A DNA stretch of 64,000 bases from Bradyrhizobium sp. sBnM-33 (GTDB lineage: Bacteria > Pseudomonadota > Alphaproteobacteria > Rhizobiales > Xanthobacteraceae): positions 5,828,001-5,892,000 of the forward strand of contig NZ_CP136624.1 of the NCBI RefSeq assembly GCF_032917945.1. Reading direction: 5' to 3'. A program made the position numbers and the translations under genes. Below the pieces are notes generated by a model. That model was given only the letters and a program-made list of their open reading frames with translations, was not told where the DNA came from and searched no databases. Positions 25,483 through 33,150 of the stretch are shown here, one piece after another (the first letter of the stretch is position 1; each line of letters opens with the position of its first letter).

Positions 25483-25833
25483 CTATCGCGCCGGTACTGG
25501 CGCCGGTGGACGCATTGAGGATCGCGACGCGGCTGAGGCTGCCTGTGGCTTCGCCGCGACGCGCTTTCCGCTATCGATGGATTCCAGATAGGAGGTCAGC
25601 GCCCAGGCCGAGCTCGCGCCGCTGGAATAGTGCTTTTGCAGGAAGAGATAGAGCGTCAGATGAAAGCGGCCCTTGGCGAGCCCGCGCGGGCTGCGATGAC
25701 AAGATGCGCAACCTTCGGCAAACAGCTTCGACGCCGGTTTGCCTTGATCGAGATTCTGCGCGACAGCCGGGCCGGAGAGCGCGGCCATGAACGCAAGAAC
25801 AAGCAGGCCGCAGCGCGCTTTCGTTGGCGACAT
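25483..25833 (-). CDS. Small c-type cytochrome-like exported protein
   Basis: 116 residues from ATG 25833. A signal peptide (CGLLVLAFMAALSGPAVA-QNL) precedes a mature part with one haem site CASCH in KLFAEGCASCHRSPRGLAKG. The axial Met is not obvious. The C-terminal part is basic and Pro/Ala-rich (KPQAASAASRSSMRPPAPVP). After the haem motif comes LTLYLFLQKHYSSGASSAWA, which recurs in short Bradyrhizobium cytochromes. It is a likely periplasmic electron carrier or haem protein; the partner is unknown. Confidence 0.8.
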   Translation of the reverse strand: MSPTKARCGLLVLAFMAALSGPAVAQNLDQGKPASKLFAEGCASCHRSPRGLAKGRFHLTLYLFLQKHYSSGASSAWALTSYLESIDSGKRVAAKPQAASAASRSSMRPPAPVPAR

Positions 25834-25982
25834 CAATTCTACCCATGCATGAAGCAATTGGACGAGCTGCCTGCCGCAGCTCAAGAAAGGCGGGAGATGG
25901 CAGACAATTCGCAATCTGCTGTCCAGCCATGGCGAAAAGTGGGTGCGTTTTCGCCAACATTGCGCTTCATTCGAGGCGCCTC

Positions 25983-26573
25983 TCAGTATGGCGGCTTCTT
26001 GCGCTCCCGCTGCGCCCGTGCCGCCTCCATCCACCACACGAGATCGTCAGCGAAGCGCGGAAACGCGTGCGCCAGCGCCTTGCCGCCCTCGCCGATCGGC
26101 TTGCCGTCTTCGCTCAGCGTCTGCGCGATCGGCCCGACCGCGACCGAGCTCGAAATCACTACCATGCCCATTTCCGAAAGCGTGCCGTGCCAGGCGAGCG
26201 CGGCGCGTGCGCCGGAGAAGCGGCCGGCCGAATAGCTCGCGATCGCCGCCGGCCGCCAGAACCATTCTTCCAGAAAATGGTCGGTGAGATTCTTGAGCCC
26301 CGGCTGCATACCCCAATTATATTCGCCGGTCACGAACACAAAACCGTCGGCGCTGCGGATCTTTCCCGCAAGTTCTTCGAGCGCCGCGGGCGCGCCGCCT
26401 TTCGGATACTCTTTGTACATCCGGTCCAGCATCGGCAGGCCGATCGCCTTGGCGTCGATCAATTCGACATCATCGCCACGCGCACGAAACCCCTCGACGA
26501 CGAACTGCGCAAGACGAATGCCCATGCGGTCGGAACGGTAGGAGCCGTAAAGGACGAGAATGCGGTTGCTCAT
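25983..26573 (-). CDS. NADPH-dependent FMN reductase family protein
   Basis: 196 residues. A flavodoxin-like fold is shown by the N-terminal RILVLYGSYRSDRMGIRLAQ phosphate loop and DGFVFVTGEYNWGMQPGLKN (residues about 76-95), the conserved flavin-contacting P-E-Y-N-like loop. Members reduce FMN, quinones or azo compounds with NAD(P)H. The context gives no substrate. The protein is in the cytoplasm. The gene is convergent with nothing close and starts 184 bases from a small plus-strand frame. Confidence 0.88.
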   Translation of the reverse strand: MSNRILVLYGSYRSDRMGIRLAQFVVEGFRARGDDVELIDAKAIGLPMLDRMYKEYPKGGAPAALEELAGKIRSADGFVFVTGEYNWGMQPGLKNLTDHFLEEWFWRPAAIASYSAGRFSGARAALAWHGTLSEMGMVVISSSVAVGPIAQTLSEDGKPIGEGGKALAHAFPRFADDLVWWMEAARAQRERKKPPY

Positions 26574-26757
26574 GAGACCTCAAACCTCAAGACATTGGAG
26601 GATGATGACACTGGAACCATGCGGGCCTTTCTCATGCAAGGCCGAGCCGCCTCGAATGAACCTGAAGTCCGCGCGCGACACCTAAGATCGAGCTTCATTG
26701 ACTCCTGATAATGTCCGGACAAAGCTGCATCTTTCCGGATTGCCGCATAGATTGAGG

Positions 26758-26850
26758 ATGACCTGCCTCGCGCTCGTCCTTGGCGCGACCGTGCTGAACA
26801 CGATCATCTTCCTCGCGCTGCTGTCGTCCTACGCCGCAGCCACCCGATGA
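26758..26850 (+). CDS. Possible 30-residue single-pass membrane peptide
   Basis: ATG 26758 to TGA 26850. It encodes LALVLGATVLNTIIFLALLS as one hydrophobic segment, with a short C-terminal YAAATR. TTGAGG lies directly against the start, closer than a normal ribosome site, so expression is doubtful. A perfect 16-base-arm terminator follows 13 bases downstream, which supports a short transcript. Confidence 0.35.
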   Translation: MTCLALVLGATVLNTIIFLALLSSYAAATR

Positions 26851-26863
26851 AGGGCCAAGCAGC

Positions 26864-26899
26864 CAACAAAAAAGCGGCCTTGCGGCCGCTTTTTTGTTG
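26864..26899. terminator. Bidirectional terminator
   Basis: Perfect 16-base arms CAACAAAAAAGCGGCC and complement, 4-base loop, with T and A runs inside the arms. It lies between plus-strand 26758-26850 and minus-strand 26914-27258 and can serve both. Confidence 0.92.
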
Positions 26900-26913
26900 T
26901 TGCTACTCCGGCT

Positions 26914-27258
26914 CTACCAATAACCGGGCTCGTCATAATAGGCGTATGAATCGACGAACGGCGCCCCCGCGATCGCGGCTGCGGTTCCGGCGGTTACGCC
27001 GGCAGCCAAACCGACCGGTCCGGCGACATAGCCCGGGCGATAGTACACGCGCGGGCCGTAATAAGCGCGAGGCCCGTAGTAGTAGCTGTAGTCATAGCGG
27101 CTCGGCGTGCGCACGCCGTATCCGCCGAGCAGATAATCGGAGTTCGGGTAGTTGAACCCGATCATGCCGGGCTCCTGGGTAGCTTCCTGCGACAGCGCAG
27201 GCGTCGCGAGCCCCATCGCAAGGATGGCGGTCGCGCCGAGCAGTGTCAGTTTCGTCAT
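26914..27258 (-). CDS. Exported Tyr/Gly-rich protein
   Basis: 114 residues. A signal peptide (LLGATAILAMGLATPALS-QEA) is preceded by GGAGAATG-type bases. The mature region is rich in Tyr, Gly and Pro (SRYDYSYYYGPRAYYGPRVY, then YRPGYVAGP) and carries one hydrophobic stretch (GLAAGVTAGTAAAIAGAPFV). Similar YYGP-rich exported proteins are frequent in Bradyrhizobium and have no known function. They could be surface or wall-associated. It ends at a strong terminator. Confidence 0.8.
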   Translation of the reverse strand: MTKLTLLGATAILAMGLATPALSQEATQEPGMIGFNYPNSDYLLGGYGVRTPSRYDYSYYYGPRAYYGPRVYYRPGYVAGPVGLAAGVTAGTAAAIAGAPFVDSYAYYDEPGYW

Positions 27259-27581
27259 CGCTCATTCTCCATGTGAACATGAAGAGCGAACGGGCGAGGT
27301 AAGATGCTGGTTCCGGAGGAGAATTCACAGCGCCGTGAATATCGGCGGCGATTTGCTGCAGGTCGCAAAGAGAAAAGGCCGGCGGGCGTTACGCCGCCGG
27401 CCTTCTCTTGCAACTGCCGGCTCGGGAGGTCCGGTTCCGCTGCGATTCCATGCCTAAAGTCTGACCACTCCAGTCTTAATAAAATCTTAAGCAGCGACCG
27501 TGATCTCAATCACAGAGTGCCAGAACCTTGTCCGGCTATCCTGCAACCAACAATGCAGATCGCCTGCAACAGGAGGCCGAT
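27259..27581. other. Intergenic region with one hairpin
   Basis: 323 bases without a gene. It contains a GC-rich hairpin at about 27374-27410 (AAGGCCGGCGGGCGT facing ACGCCGCCGGCCTT, then CTCTTG), probably a terminator. TAATAAAATCTTAAG near 27475 is AT-rich and may belong to the DUF6894 gene promoter. Confidence 0.55.
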
Positions 27582-27815
27582 ATGACCCAGGTCTATTTCC
27601 ACTGCTCAAACTCCCGGGAAGTCCGGATTGATCGATCCGGCGAAGCCGTCAGCGACCTCGCCGAAGCGCGCGACCGCGCCGCCTGCATCGTCCGCTCGAT
27701 GATCATGGGGCGCGACGCCGAAGATTGGCGCGACTGGGTCGTACATGTCAGCGACGATCTTGACGATGAGATCTTCGTCCTGCCCTTCGCCTTCGTGCTC
27801 GGCAAGCTGCACTGA
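27582..27815 (+). CDS. DUF6894-family protein, copy 1 of a duplicated cassette
   Basis: 77 residues from ATG 27582, with AACAGGAG upstream. It opens MTQVYFHCSNSREVRIDRSG, then has LAEARDRAACIVRSM and WRDWVVHVSDDLDDEIFVLP. The pattern Y-F-H-x-S at the start and W-x-V-x-V-x-D-D near the end marks DUF6894, a small alpha/beta family of unknown role abundant in rhizobia. It is followed after 9 bases by a small basic gene. The same pair recurs at 30091-30492. The two family members differ at about a third of positions by eye. Confidence 0.88.
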   Translation: MTQVYFHCSNSREVRIDRSGEAVSDLAEARDRAACIVRSMIMGRDAEDWRDWVVHVSDDLDDEIFVLPFAFVLGKLH

Positions 27816-27824
27816 GAGGCTGCC

Positions 27825-27980
27825 ATGCTGCTTTACCGCCTGGATGCGATCATGACGCGTTGGCACCGCCTGATCGAACGCGCCTGCGATCGTTATCGTC
27901 CCGAGCGGCATTATATGCGCGGCCCCGGTCCAAAGTGGCACGCCAGGCATCGGGCAGGCACCGCAGGCGCTGTCCCCTAA
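27825..27980 (+). CDS. Small basic protein of the DUF6894 cassette, copy 1
   Basis: 51 residues. ATG 27825 lies 9 bases after the DUF6894 stop, with GAGAGG as ribosome site. The sequence is an amphipathic N-terminal helix (LLYRLDAIMTRWHRLIERAC) and then the motif RYRPERHYMRGPGPKWHARH. The HYMRGPGPKWHA motif and the spacing and ribosome site are shared with 30334-30492, which strongly supports that both are real genes. No known family comes to mind. It may bind nucleic acid or membrane, given the charge; this is inference. Confidence 0.7.
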   Translation: MLLYRLDAIMTRWHRLIERACDRYRPERHYMRGPGPKWHARHRAGTAGAVP

Positions 27981-28275
27981 GGCGCGGCCGACCGCGCACC
28001 CGACGCGTTCTGCGCCAGGTCCAGAAACCTGCGTATGCCTTTCGCGCTTTCGGCGCCATGGCCGAACACCATTCCGAGGTGATCGCCGGCCGTTGACAGG
28101 AAGCGCAGACCGTTGGCATCGGCGAATAACTTTCGGCGGTCGTGTGCGGGATCGCTCTTCCCCTCCCAGATCATCGCGGGAAAAACGCCGTCCAGCACGG
28201 CCCTGCCGGCGCCATCGAGTTGGCCAAGCGCATCGAAGCAGGCGCGTATGCCAGGCTCCGACTCTGTCGTATGAT
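27977..28275 (-). pseudogene. C-terminal remnant of an alpha/beta hydrolase
   Basis: An open minus frame bounded upstream by an in-frame TGA near 28276. The sequence is coherent: ACFDALGQLDGAGRAVLDGV, then FPAMIWEGKSDPAHDRRKLF, LRFLSTAGDHLGMVFGHGAE and SAKGIRRFLDLA. The PAMIWEGKSDP strand with Asp and the AGDHLG His are the usual last two members of an alpha/beta-hydrolase triad. The nucleophile half is missing and no ATG is available; a GTG at 28198 could start a 73-residue fragment. It is probably a truncated gene. It overlaps the convergent small gene by 4 bases. Confidence 0.5.
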
Positions 28276-28452
28276 CTCACGGCGCGGGTTCCAGCCCGCG
28301 GGGGGCAACCGCGGCCCCAACCTCACCACGAGATCGCCTTGCTTTAGTCAAACCTCGCTGGCCGTGTGGCGGCCTGGGCAGAGGTTTTCCACACAGCAGA
28401 GCAAGCTCGCCGCCCCTATCCGGGCGACATTGGACTGAGTAAGGGACCGCCA

Positions 28453-29604
28453 ATGCAATCCACGCCGACACTGAAAGAGGCTGATCCGCACGACGTTTTT
28501 GCGATTGAAACGGTGCTGGCCGCGCACGCCCACAAGACGCCGCCGCTGGCCCACGATCCGGCCACCCCTCCCGTAGCGCCGCAAGTCCATCCGGCAGCGC
28601 CGCAGGTTCATGTCGCGCCGCAAGTCGAAGTCGCGGCAACGCCGCAAGTCCAAGCCGCGGCAACACCGCAAGTCCAAGCCGCCGCAACACCGCAAGTGCA
28701 AGCCGCCGCAACACCGCAAGTGCAAGCCGCGGCCAAGCCGCAGATTCACGTCGCGCCCGCGATTTCGGTCAGCGCGCCGACCCCGCAGGTCGAACCGACG
28801 TTTCGCGCCACCGACCTGCGCGATGTCCAAATGCGTGATGTCGAGGTCGACAACATCAGGCCGGGCGAGGAGATCAAGCTGGATGGCCTAAAACTCGCCG
28901 GCGAGCGGCCAGTGGCCAAATGGGCGAAGCGCCTGGTGATGGCGCTGTTGGCCCTTGTCGGCGCCATTGCTGCCGCCGGCTGGCAGCATTATGGCGATCA
29001 GGCCAAGGCGATGGCCGTCGAGTGGGCGCCGCCCTTCGTGCTGGCAGCCTTGCCTTCGGCGGCCAAGCCCGCCGTGGCCGAGCAACCGCCGGCCGCACCC
29101 GCCGCCGCAACAGATCAGGCCGCTGCGGAGCCGGCGGCAACGGCAGCACCGGCTCAATCCGAACCCGTCGCGACCGCCGCTGCCGCTCCCTCCGCGGAAT
29201 CGACCCAGTTGCAATCGATGGCGCAGGATCTCGCCGCGATGGGCCAGCAGGTCGAGGAGCTCAAAGCCACCATCGCGCAGCTCAAGGCAAGCCAGGCGCA
29301 AATGGCGCGGGAATTTGCCAAGGCTGGCGAAATGAAAGCTTCCGAAGCAAGGGCTGCTGAGGTCCGACCCGAACAGAATTTTCGTCCGAGGGTCACAACC
29401 GCGCCGCCGCCGCCCCGAACCGCGAATGCGCCTGTCGCGCCGGTCCGGAAGCCGAAGCCGGCTTACTATCCGCCGGCTCAAGCCGCTTACGTCCCCCCTC
29501 CACCGCCAGCCGCCGCCCCCGCGCCGCTGCCGCCTGCACCGCCGCAGCAAACCATGGCGGATGACGGCGAGCCGGTGGTCCGCCCGCCGATGCCGCTACG
29601 GTAA
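28453..29604 (+). CDS. Membrane-anchored protein with PQVQA repeats and Pro-rich C-terminus
   Basis: 383 residues from ATG 28453 (MQSTPTLKEADPHDVFAIET), with AAGGGACC upstream; an earlier in-frame ATG at 28366 is less likely. Residues of about 40-95 are tandem units such as AATPQVQA (24-bp repeats in DNA, about four near-identical), then a VEPTFRATDLRDVQMRDVEV segment. One membrane segment follows (LVMALLALVGAIAAAGW). After that come an Ala/Pro region, a coiled coil (MAQDLAAMGQQVEELKATIA) and a Pro-rich tail (PPAQAAYVPPPPPAAAPAP). The layout suggests a cytoplasmic N-terminus and periplasmic C-terminus. The family is otherwise unknown. Confidence 0.8.
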   Translation: MQSTPTLKEADPHDVFAIETVLAAHAHKTPPLAHDPATPPVAPQVHPAAPQVHVAPQVEVAATPQVQAAATPQVQAAATPQVQAAATPQVQAAAKPQIHVAPAISVSAPTPQVEPTFRATDLRDVQMRDVEVDNIRPGEEIKLDGLKLAGERPVAKWAKRLVMALLALVGAIAAAGWQHYGDQAKAMAVEWAPPFVLAALPSAAKPAVAEQPPAAPAAATDQAAAEPAATAAPAQSEPVATAAAAPSAESTQLQSMAQDLAAMGQQVEELKATIAQLKASQAQMAREFAKAGEMKASEARAAEVRPEQNFRPRVTTAPPPPRTANAPVAPVRKPKPAYYPPAQAAYVPPPPPAAAPAPLPPAPPQQTMADDGEPVVRPPMPLR

Positions 29605-29656
29605 GTAATGGGGTATCCTGGATGCTGCGCGCCGCGCCGCATCCGCGACGGGTTCG

Positions 29657-29842
29657 CTAGCTCTGATGCGGCCCTCGCATCAGCTTCATGGCGTCTTCGA
29701 TATGACGCCACTCCCTGGCTTCCTCGGTATCGCCCTTGCTCTCGCAAGCCTGCGCATTGTGTGCGGCTTGCGCGATCGCGGTGAGGCCGTGCTTCTCCAT
29801 CATCTGGCGTGCAATCGTGTGGATCTGCATTTCCGACATCAT
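29657..29842 (-). CDS. Small helical protein of unknown function
   Basis: 61 residues from the first of two ATGs at 29842/29839; a start at 29863 would add 7. The helical sequence is MQIHTIARQMMEKHGLTAIA, then QAAHNAQACESKGDTEEARE and WRHIEDAMKLMRGP. The pattern A-x-x-A-x-x-C...G-x-x-E-x-A-x-x-W looks like a single helical-hairpin repeat as in TPR-like proteins. No signal peptide. The same pattern is found in short Bradyrhizobium proteins of unknown role. Confidence 0.65.
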   Translation of the reverse strand: MMSEMQIHTIARQMMEKHGLTAIAQAAHNAQACESKGDTEEAREWRHIEDAMKLMRGPHQS

Positions 29843-30090
29843 GTCGCTCTCCCGGGGTTGCATCAGTCCTCGCCGCAGCGATTCAATCGTGGCGGCTTCC
29901 TGATGAAAACGGCCGAACCGAAAGTCCCGTTCCTCGCGCTATGACCGATAATTTTCAGACAAGTTGACTGGCCGGTTCCACCTGTGGTCGCGATACCTCC
30001 CGTATTATCCCGTCCGCAATTTCCCCGAATATTAAGTCGCTCCTCCGCCTGCTATTTTTTCGGCGTGAATCGCAATCGCGGGAGTCGGAC

Positions 30091-30324
30091 ATGGCACAAG
30101 TCTATTTCCACTGCTCCAATTCCGAAGGCGTACGCATCGATCAGCGTGGCCTTGCCGTCGGAAATCTGGCCGAGGCGCGTGACCACGCCACCCGTGTCGT
30201 GCAATCGCTGATCACGGCGCAGGGTCCGGAAGACTGGCGCGACTGGACGCTGCATGTCAGCGACGATCTCGACGACGAAATCTTCGCCCTGCCGTTTTCG
30301 TCCGTGCTCGGCGGGCCGCATTGA
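30091..30324 (+). CDS. DUF6894-family protein, copy 2 of a duplicated cassette
   Basis: 77 residues. ATG 30091 is preceded by GGGAG. It opens MAQVYFHCSNSEGVRIDQRG, then LAVGNLAEARDHATRVVQSL and WRDWTLHVSDDLDDEIFALP, closely matching copy 1 at 27582-27815 including length. It is followed after 9 bases by the small basic gene at 30334. The 227 bases upstream (29864-30090) hold no gene; TATTATCC and AATATTAAG stretches there may be promoter elements. Confidence 0.88.
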   Translation: MAQVYFHCSNSEGVRIDQRGLAVGNLAEARDHATRVVQSLITAQGPEDWRDWTLHVSDDLDDEIFALPFSSVLGGPH

Positions 30325-30333
30325 GAGGTCGCC

Positions 30334-30492
30334 ATGCTGGCCATGCAACCGCTTCTCCGATATCTGAATCTGATCGCCGCGCGATGGCTCGGGCTGATCG
30401 ACATCGCCCGCAATCCCTACCGCCCCGAGTTGCACTACATGCGCGGCCCCGGCCCGAAATGGCACGCGAAGCATCAGGGCGGCGCCATTTAG
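30334..30492 (+). CDS. Small basic protein of the DUF6894 cassette, copy 2
   Basis: 52 residues. ATG 30334 is preceded by GAGAGG at the same spacing as copy 1. A hydrophobic/amphipathic helix (LLRYLNLIAARWLGLIDIAR) is followed by the conserved motif PYRPELHYMRGPGPKWHAKH. The N-terminal halves of the two copies have diverged while HYMRGPGPKWHA is identical, so the motif is under selection. A type B repeat begins 8 bases after the stop. The function is unknown. Confidence 0.7.
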   Translation: MLAMQPLLRYLNLIAARWLGLIDIARNPYRPELHYMRGPGPKWHAKHQGGAI

Positions 30493-30499
30493 TATTTGC

Positions 30500-30626
30500 G
30501 TAGCCCGGATGGAGCCAACGGGTCGCGCGAATGCGCGCCCGATGACAGGCTCCGCGCAATCCGGGAACGATCTCACAACGGATGGACTGATCCCGGGTTA
30601 CGCTGCGCTCCACCCGGGCTACGCCC
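30500..30626. repeat. Type B palindromic repeat
   Basis: GTAGCCCGGATGGAGCCAAC, GGGTCGCGCGAATGCGCGCC, CGATGACAGGCTCCGCGCAA and TCCGGGA, ending CTCCACCCGGGCTACGCC. Complementary ends. Confidence 0.8.
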
Positions 30627-30632
30627 AAAGAA

Positions 30633-31421
30633 TTACAAATCCCCCAATTCCGGCGGCTCGAACCAGTTGGTCAGCGACAACCCGCCATCGACCACGATCG
30701 CCGCGCCCGTGACGTAGGCTGATATCCGATTCGACAGCACCGCCAGCGCTAGCGGCGCAAGATCATCGGCCTGGCCGAGCCGGCCGAGCGGAATGTGTCT
30801 TGCGAGCGCGGGATCGGCGACGAAGCCGCCGGCCGCAATCGCACCCGGCACCAGCGCGTTGACGCGAATGTTGAAGCGGCCGAACGTCTTGGCCAATTCC
30901 TTCACCAGCATCGAAAGCCCCGCCTTCGCCGTCGAGTAATGCGGCAGGTTGCGCGGCGTGCCGGCGTGCAGCGAGGTCAGCAGCAGGAACGAGCCGGGCG
31001 TTTTGTCAGCGATCAGCTTTCGCGCCAGTTCGCGCGAGAGGTGGAATCCGGCGTCCAGATTCACCGCGTGCATCTGCGCCCACATCTCCGTGGTGACGCC
31101 GAGCACATGATCGGCCTCGCGCCGCGGCGGCGAGGCGCTGTGCACGAAATGCGTCACGCGCCCGACGGCAGACGCGGCTTGCGCCAGCAGCGCCTCGCGC
31201 GCGGCGGGATCGGCAAGATCGCCGACCCAGGGCACCGCCAGCTCCGGACGCGGCGATGCTTTGGCTGCCGCCGTGACCGTGTCCCGGTTCACATCGGCAA
31301 ACACGGTACGAACGCCCTCGCCCACCAGCGCCTGCGCAATCGCGCGGCCGATCCCGTTGCCTGCGCCGGTGACGAGCGCCGCCTCGCGCGCAGGATCGAA
31401 TGGCATACCCAACAGGCTCAT
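30633..31421 (-). CDS. SDR-family NAD(P)-dependent oxidoreductase
   Basis: 262 residues from ATG 31421, with GGGAGA upstream; in-frame ATGs at 31436 and 31454 are alternatives. Classical SDR marks: cofactor loop LVTGAGNGIGRAIAQALVGE near residues 16-35, adenine-pocket VGDLADPA, active-site Ser in LLLTSLHAG, catalytic YSTAK and the PGAIAAGGF loop, ending ITGA-like VTGAAIVVDGG. The NAG motif is replaced by HSASPP. The substrate is unknown. A type B repeat is next to its 3' end. Confidence 0.9.
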   Translation of the reverse strand: MSLLGMPFDPAREAALVTGAGNGIGRAIAQALVGEGVRTVFADVNRDTVTAAAKASPRPELAVPWVGDLADPAAREALLAQAASAVGRVTHFVHSASPPRREADHVLGVTTEMWAQMHAVNLDAGFHLSRELARKLIADKTPGSFLLLTSLHAGTPRNLPHYSTAKAGLSMLVKELAKTFGRFNIRVNALVPGAIAAGGFVADPALARHIPLGRLGQADDLAPLALAVLSNRISAYVTGAAIVVDGGLSLTNWFEPPELGDL

Positions 31422-31575
31422 GTTCGTGTCTCCCATCGAAGCAGGCATCGCCAATTCTACAGACCGACCGCATCTTGCGCTGTATCAATTCGGCGCGCCA
31501 TCTGCATCGCTAAGTTGCTTCCACCTTGCCTGAAACCGTCCTAAGCTCCCTTCCATAACCGGCGGGCTCACTGTC

Positions 31576-32010
31576 ATGCAAACCCGCGTTCGGAAAGTCG
31601 CCCATGTCCTGGAACGCCTTGGGCTTGCCATGGCTGGCGCGGCAAGCGGGCTGTTTGTGGCGGCTCTGGTAGGAACGAGCCACGCCGCACTCACCAATCA
31701 GGCTTTCCTGCTGCTGATGATGATCGGTGGCGCCCTCGGCTTTTATCTCGGCATCGATACGCCGCCCCGGCCCTTCACCGCATCGGATGGCCAGCCTACC
31801 GATGACGCCTGGGTCGGCAAAGTGGACACGCCGGAACTGCTCGGCGCGCTCGGGACCTTCCTTGCTGCGTTCTCGGCGTTCGCCTGCGTCGGCGTCATCG
31901 TGCTGCGCCACGATCCGCATTTGGCATGGATTTGGATGATCATGGCCGGATGGGTGGTCGGCGTCGCCATGCAGATCACCGCCGGCACGATCTCCCGCCT
32001 GCGCCGCTGA
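31576..32010 (+). CDS. Small integral membrane protein
   Basis: 144 residues with four hydrophobic segments (LAMAGAASGLFVAALVG, AFLLLMMIGGALGFYLGI, LGALGTFLAAFSAFACVGVI, IWMIMAGWVVGVAMQITAG). A polar loop between the second and third is PPRPFTASDGQPTDDAWVGK. No enzyme motif is visible and the family is not known to me. Its 3' end is 19 bases from that of the convergent small membrane gene at 32030. Confidence 0.75.
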   Translation: MQTRVRKVAHVLERLGLAMAGAASGLFVAALVGTSHAALTNQAFLLLMMIGGALGFYLGIDTPPRPFTASDGQPTDDAWVGKVDTPELLGALGTFLAAFSAFACVGVIVLRHDPHLAWIWMIMAGWVVGVAMQITAGTISRLRR

Positions 32011-32029
32011 TCGGGCGGCCCGTCCGACC

Positions 32030-32269
32030 TCAGCTCTCGTCTTCCAGCGTCAGCACCAGGCCTGTCAGCGCCGCGCCGATGCCGAACATGAGCCCGTAGG
32101 TCGTCACCAGCATCACCGTTGTCTGAACAGGTGCGTCGCTCTTGGCGACGAGGTCCCTGACATGGAAGGCATCGATGAGGCCGAGCAACAGGACCAGCGA
32201 TAGTCCAAGTGCCACGCCCATCAGGAAATGGGTGAGCAGTGCATTGAAGAAAGACTTTTCCCGACGCAT
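32030..32269 (-). CDS. Small two-pass membrane protein
   Basis: 79 residues from ATG 32269 (MRREKSFFNALLTHFLMGVA); the ATG at 32302 is less likely. Two hydrophobic segments (FLMGVALGLSLVLLLGLI and TVMLVTTYGLMFGIGAALTG) are separated by a polar loop (FHVRDLVAKSDAPVQT). It ends in an acidic LTLEDES. Such DUF-type membrane proteins are common in Bradyrhizobium. No function is known. Confidence 0.72.
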   Translation of the reverse strand: MRREKSFFNALLTHFLMGVALGLSLVLLLGLIDAFHVRDLVAKSDAPVQTTVMLVTTYGLMFGIGAALTGLVLTLEDES

Positions 32270-32486
32270 GGAGGCCGTGCCTTCGGCATGATGCCAAGCC
32301 AACGCACGGCCGAAGAAACTGGTTCCTGCGCTCGAGAACAGAATCCGTCCTGCGCTGCGGCGCGTCGGCGGCCGTCAGGCGTTTGCGGAACGTTAAGCAA
32401 ATGCCGGTACGTCCATCAGCATTCCCAAAAAATTCCACAATCCTTTTTAGGAAAAAGGCATCTCTTCGAGAAAAGGAGAATTTCCC

Positions 32487-32750
32487 ATGCGGTTAGGGCA
32501 AGCGATCTTCTTCGGTTCGGCGGCCGCCCTCCTCACTTTGGCAGCGCCGACGCTCGCCAGGAACTCTAACACGAACTCCAACACGAATTCCCAACCGGCA
32601 AAGACGAGCGAAGCGCCCGCCTCCGCCTCCTGCCATGCCTATCAGCAGGCGGCCGACGGCTCATGGACGCAACTGCCCTGTCAGGAAACGGGTTCGAAGG
32701 CGCCGCAGCCGAAATCCGCATCGAAGAACGCGGCCGAGGAAACGCGCTGA
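32487..32750 (+). CDS. Small exported protein with a disulfide-type Cys pair
   Basis: 87 residues. A signal peptide (FFGSAAALLTLAAPTLA-RNS) is preceded by AAAGGAGAA. After it comes a tandem NSNT motif (NSNTNSNTNSQ), then ASCHAYQQAADGSWTQLPCQ with two Cys and a Lys/Ala-rich tail. The C...G-S-W-T-Q-L-P-C-Q motif recurs in short Bradyrhizobium exported proteins. The function is unknown. Confidence 0.75.
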   Translation: MRLGQAIFFGSAAALLTLAAPTLARNSNTNSNTNSQPAKTSEAPASASCHAYQQAADGSWTQLPCQETGSKAPQPKSASKNAAEETR

Positions 32751-33150
32751 GTGCTTAGCTGGTGACTGATGCGGCCAGACCTCCGGCGCAAACCGCCGCG
32801 GGAAGGCCGCTCGATATGATATTCAGTCGTCATCACCCGCGACTTGTCCGCCGAAGCTCAACGAAGGCGGAAAGCGGGTGATCCAGTATTCCAGGGACGC
32901 CAGTGATTGAACCGAAAAGCCGCGGCGTACTGGATCCCCGCCTTTCGGGGATGACAATGGCGGGCGTCGCTATCTCCCCGTGATTGCGAGCGCAGCGAGC
33001 AATCCATTGTCACTTCATGCGCAAGATGGATTGCTTCGCGGAGCCTGTCATCAGGCGCGCATTCGCGCGACCCGTTGGCTCGCAATGACGTGGATGGAGC
33101 GCGGCGTACTCAACACGCCGCCTTCGTGGAAATGATAAACCTCGGGCAGC
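32751..33150. other. Gene-free region with several repeats
   Basis: 400 bases without a gene. It contains GCGGGTGATCCAGTATTCCA facing GTACTGGATCCCCGCCTTTC (32876-32950), ATTGCGAGCGCAGCGAGCAA followed by TCCATTGTC and GATGGATTGCTTCGCGG (32985-33040), and a minus-oriented type B fragment CCTGTCATCAGGCGCGCATT / CGCGCGACCCGTTGGCTC (33043-33081). All look like dispersed intergenic repeats. Confidence 0.6.
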
